Positions 6,047-7,595 of a stretch of DNA of 7,595 bases are shown here, in pieces. The first letter of the stretch is position 1. The number at the start of each line of letters is the position of its first letter. Both the position numbers and the translations under genes were made by a program. Origin of the DNA: Octadecabacter sp. (lineage in GTDB: Bacteria > Pseudomonadota > Alphaproteobacteria > Rhodobacterales > Rhodobacteraceae). The stretch is from positions 1 through 7,595 of the forward strand of contig DQCL01000319.1 in assembly GCA_003533975.1 (NCBI GenBank), written 5' to 3'. The notes beneath the pieces are model-generated. The model saw only the letters and a program-made list of their open reading frames with translations, did no database searches and was not told where the DNA came from.

Positions 6047-6130
6047 ACCGCCCGATTCCTAAGCGATAACCGCCCCAAAACTAATTGATAACCGCCCCAA
6101 AACTAATCCGTCCTCGCCCGATTCCTAAGA
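6043..6130. repeat. array of four iterons with 22-bp period
   Basis: The units are 6043-6064, 6065-6086, 6087-6108 and 6109-6130. All share CGCCC, then A one base later, then CTAA four bases after that. The two inner units are identical over 21 bases (beginning GATAACCGCCCCAAAACTAA). The two outer units share CGCCCGATTCCTAAG and sit exactly 66 bp (three periods) apart. A 22-bp spacing is two helical turns and is standard for Rep_3 iterons. An inverted partial relative (TTTGGCGG) follows at about 6132-6139. Confidence 0.85.
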
Positions 6131-6228
6131 GTTTGGCGGATTTCTCTTTTCAGATCAGAGCATTACGCGCCCCGAAGTAAGAAGATTCTAGAAGAAAAAG
6201 AAGAAGAACGATCACAGCACAAATGCGG

Positions 6229-6240
6229 ATTTACGTAATT
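6229..6240 (+). promoter_or_regulatory. TTACGTAA-type site, copy C (origin side)
   Basis: ATTTACGTAATT is identical to the site upstream of parA and is followed by TTGCATAATT, which is also present next to that site. It lies between the purine-rich tract and the rightward promoter. It is a candidate additional partition-protein site or regulator site near the origin. Confidence 0.45.
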
Positions 6241-6272
6241 GCATAATTTTCGCCATGTTCGACCTTTGTTCC

Positions 6273-6301
6273 TTGAGCTGTAGCTGCCAAAACACTACAA
6301 T
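6273..6301 (+). promoter_or_regulatory. sigma-70-type promoter for the HTH/HUH genes
   Basis: TTGAGC (6273-6278) and TACAAT (6296-6301) are separated by exactly 17 bp. The start of transcription would be near 6308, giving a leader of about 27 bases to the HTH ATG at 6335. An AGCTGTAGCT motif at 6276-6285 overlaps the -35 and spacer and could be part of an operator, perhaps for the HTH protein itself. Confidence 0.5.
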
Positions 6302-6334
6302 GGCTCGTATCTGCTCACACATGGACCGCAAGAT

Positions 6335-6529
6335 ATGGACATTTCACCCCTGCTCACCGTGGCTGACTTCTGTCAGGCCGTAGGTATTAGCCGATCCACC
6401 TGGCACAAACTCAAGCGCCAAGGCGCAACACCCGCCGTTGTCACCATCGGCGGCATTCAACGCATCCGAAAGGAAGCGGCTGAGGCATGGCTTGCTGAGA
6501 ACGAAACAAGAGGCAGCACCATCCACTAA
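6335..6529 (+). CDS. AlpA/excisionase-like helix-turn-helix protein (64 aa)
   Basis: This single-domain DNA-binding protein resembles AlpA regulators and excisionases. It begins with LLTVADFCQAVGISRSTWHK (residues 6-25), the typical first helix-turn-helix, and continues with the wing TPAVVTIGGIQRIRKEAAEAWL (32-53), in which a short beta turn precedes a helix ending the domain. The length is normal for stand-alone members. A 17-bp-spaced promoter lies just upstream; the ribosome-binding site is poor. It is the first gene of a rightward unit with the HUH-like gene, whose frame overlaps its 3' half. A role in controlling that gene, or in bending DNA near the origin, is plausible but inferred. 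It is divergent from rep across the origin. Confidence 0.8.
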   Translation: MDISPLLTVADFCQAVGISRSTWHKLKRQGATPAVVTIGGIQRIRKEAAEAWLAENETRGSTIH

Positions 6530-7535
6530 TAACATCTTGCCCGGTCGAAATGGGAGGAACGGCGGGCGCATCGAGGCTAAGAAACTGGACACGCAATTTA
6601 CCGCATCAGGTTCTAACGGAACGGCTGAAACGCCCGAGTTACGGAAGCGAGCTATATATATAGCTCGCGCGTTACCTATACCGTATGGTTCCCACCAGAA
6701 CCCATACGGTAACACAGGCGCGAACAAGGACGGGCAAGGGGCGGCCCCCAGCCCCGCAGCCGCAGCCCGTCCGCTGGGCGCGGTAGTCAGCGAGATCGCC
6801 AAGACGATCCAGCCACCAGAAAAACGCACGGACGGTTTGCCGGTCGGGTCTCAGGCCAAATTCATAGAAGCGGCAAAGTGCGCGGCCATTCTCGGTTTCC
6901 CGGTCAATACGCTTCTCACGGTTCGCTGGTCGTCGCTTTACCATCACGACAACGCCAATCCTCTCTTTGCACAATCACCCGTCGAGCGAATTGCCTACCT
7001 GGTCGAATTGCTGAGAAAATGGGTTGGTGCGCGTTGCGGCGGTGGATTCGTGTATCTTTGGGTGCGCGAAACAACCTCAGAGCTGGGCGAACACTGGCAC
7101 CTGGCCTTTCATCTACCGCACGGGAAGCGAAAGGCCGTCGCGTCCTACCTCTCCGACCTTCTTGGCGAACCCGTAGACCATACGCCCCGCACCAAGGCGC
7201 AGGGGCGAACAGAGGGCGAGTTCGCGTGTAGCGTCTGGGGATCATGGCACTTGGCGAAGGATACACACCCGGAACGATCCGGCTTCTACCTCGCAGCCTA
7301 TCTCGGAAAGGGCGAACCGTCTGAACGCATGTTTCGTGGCAAGATCGTACCCAACACCCGCAAGCTGGTCAGGGGGCAGGCATTCGGTGGCCGCGAAAGG
7401 TCTGGCCGATATGACGCGCCGCAGGGGCAAATCAGAGGAACGACTGCGCTCAAGAAACGGTTCGATATTGCCCGACCGCTCAAACAGGCCATGAAAGCGC
7501 GCCAGAGCGGCGATTTAAGCGGCATGAGGGCTTGA
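6438..7535 (+). CDS. putative HUH-endonuclease replication protein (up to 365 aa, start uncertain)
   Basis: The core from about residue 140 looks like an HUH nicking enzyme. KFIEAAKCAAILGFPVNTLL and FVYLWVRE form strands, then GEHWHLAFHLP carries the His-x-His pair (H219, H221). GFYLAAYLGKG follows with Y284, Y288 and K291. This YxxxYxxK spacing is that of two-tyrosine rolling-circle initiators such as phiX174 protein A. GQAFGG and GRYDAPQG follow (313-330). I recall similar uncharacterised plasmid and chromosomal proteins in alphaproteobacteria. Residues 1-135 are low-complexity and contain two DNA palindromes. No ATG exists in the frame until far inside the core. TTG codons at 6438 (overlapping the HTH gene by 92 bp), 6492, 6537 or 6837 are the options; GAGG lies just before 6492. 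Activity as replicase, relaxase-like nickase or remnant is undecided. Confidence 0.6.
   Translation: MSPSAAFNASERKRLRHGLLRTKQEAAPSTNNILPGRNGRNGGRIEAKKLDTQFTASGSNGTAETPELRKRAIYIARALPIPYGSHQNPYGNTGANKDGQGAAPSPAAAARPLGAVVSEIAKTIQPPEKRTDGLPVGSQAKFIEAAKCAAILGFPVNTLLTVRWSSLYHHDNANPLFAQSPVERIAYLVELLRKWVGARCGGGFVYLWVRETTSELGEHWHLAFHLPHGKRKAVASYLSDLLGEPVDHTPRTKAQGRTEGEFACSVWGSWHLAKDTHPERSGFYLAAYLGKGEPSERMFRGKIVPNTRKLVRGQAFGGRERSGRYDAPQGQIRGTTALKKRFDIARPLKQAMKARQSGDLSGMRA
6647..6668. repeat. 22-bp perfect palindrome with TA-repeat centre
   Basis: The arms GCGAGCTATAT and ATATAGCTCGC are exact reverse complements with no spacer. It lies in the 5' part of the HUH-like frame, where it forces the mirror-image peptide RAIYIAR. 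An easily melted TA centre with GC-rich arms is the sort of structure that can extrude as a cruciform and be nicked by HUH enzymes. Confidence 0.85.
6679..6711. repeat. strong imperfect hairpin
   Basis: TACCGTATGGTTC (6679-6691) pairs with GAACC plus ATACGGTA (6698-6711), leaving a single bulged C (6703 in this pairing) and a 6-base loop CCACCA. It begins 10 bp after the 22-bp palindrome. No T-run follows, so a terminator is unlikely. A nicking or protein-binding site, or a structure affecting translation of the downstream frame, fits better. Confidence 0.75.
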
Positions 7536-7558
7536 GGTGTGTTGGGGGTGTCAAATAC

Positions 7559-7593
7559 GAGAAGGGCGCTCAGCGGCGCTCTCTGCGCCTCTC
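7559..7593. repeat. GC-rich inverted repeat at the right edge
   Basis: GAGA and GGCGC (7559-7569, with AG bulged between them) pair with GCGCCTCTC (7585-7593) around a 15-base loop. A direct repeat GGCGCT occurs at 7565 and 7575. It comes 24 bp after the HUH stop without a T-run inside the window. If the molecule is circular it would lie in the first codons of the zinc-ribbon gene rather than act as a terminator. Confidence 0.35.
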
Positions 7594-7595
7594 AG

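Larger units (their letters stand above)
6005..6334. other. probable theta replication origin (oriV)
   Basis: This 330-bp gap between divergent rep and HTH genes has the parts expected of an iteron origin. They are four 22-bp-spaced repeats (6043-6130), a candidate DnaA box at their rep-side edge (6038-6046), and a purine-rich, A-rich tract (about 6174-6210) followed by AT-rich sequence with a TTACGTAA palindrome (6231-6238). The tract and AT-rich stretch could be the melting region. A promoter for the rightward genes occupies 6273-6301. The arrangement is seen in the sequence; its use as origin is inferred from the Rep_3 context. Confidence 0.75.

Noticed and set aside
5493..6062. 189-aa plus-strand open frame opposite rep
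   Set aside because: It is Ser/Arg-rich and is the complement of a well-supported Rep_3 gene; it also runs into the iterons.
6036..6135. CRISPR-like repeat array
   Set aside because: The repeats are contiguous at a 22-bp period with no spacers, lie beside rep and have no cas genes nearby, so they are iterons.

Overview
The window reads as most or all of a small plasmid backbone from an alphaproteobacterium, most likely of the Rhodobacterales (Paracoccus/Rhodobacter type). The evidence is a set of plasmid maintenance genes with GC-rich, Ala/Arg-rich coding. It holds a Rep_3-type initiator with an iteron array, a type Ib-like parA/parB pair, a serine recombinase, and an AlpA-like helix-turn-helix gene followed by a putative HUH-endonuclease (rolling-circle type) gene. 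The taxonomic call is inference from protein style and gene content. No rRNA, tRNA, CRISPR array, recognisable transposase or mobilisation relaxase was seen.

Layout. 1-600 (+) is the 3' part of a zinc-ribbon protein gene whose frame runs off the left edge. 601-903 is a gene-poor stretch with a 17-bp tandem repeat and a 16-bp palindrome. 904-1113 (+) is a tiny membrane protein. 1332-3776 (-) is an operon-like run: parA, then an RHH parB-like gene overlapping it by 8 bp, then a 515-aa membrane protein. 3777-3935 is a divergent control region with a TTACGTAA palindrome and an inverted repeat. 3936-4619 (+) is the serine recombinase. 4635-6004 (-) is rep followed 2 bp later by a two-span membrane protein gene. 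6005-6334 is the probable theta origin, with four 22-bp-spaced iterons, a purine-rich tract and a promoter for the rightward genes. 6335-7535 (+) is the HTH gene followed by the HUH-like gene, which carries two strong palindromes in its poorly conserved-looking 5' part.

How it fits together. The Rep_3 protein would bind the iterons beside its own gene to start replication and control itself. ParA and its small RHH partner would segregate copies, probably through the TTACGTAA-type sites that lie on both sides of parAB and once near the origin. The recombinase would resolve multimers, perhaps at the inverted repeat just before its gene. The HTH/HUH pair looks like a second, rolling-circle-like nicking or replication module on the same molecule.

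The last 20 codons of the window are open in the frame of the first gene, so joining the two ends gives a complete zinc-ribbon gene starting 3 bp after the HUH stop. This suggests, but does not prove, that the window is one complete circular plasmid. The two membrane proteins attached to the partition and replication operons have no function I can recognise.
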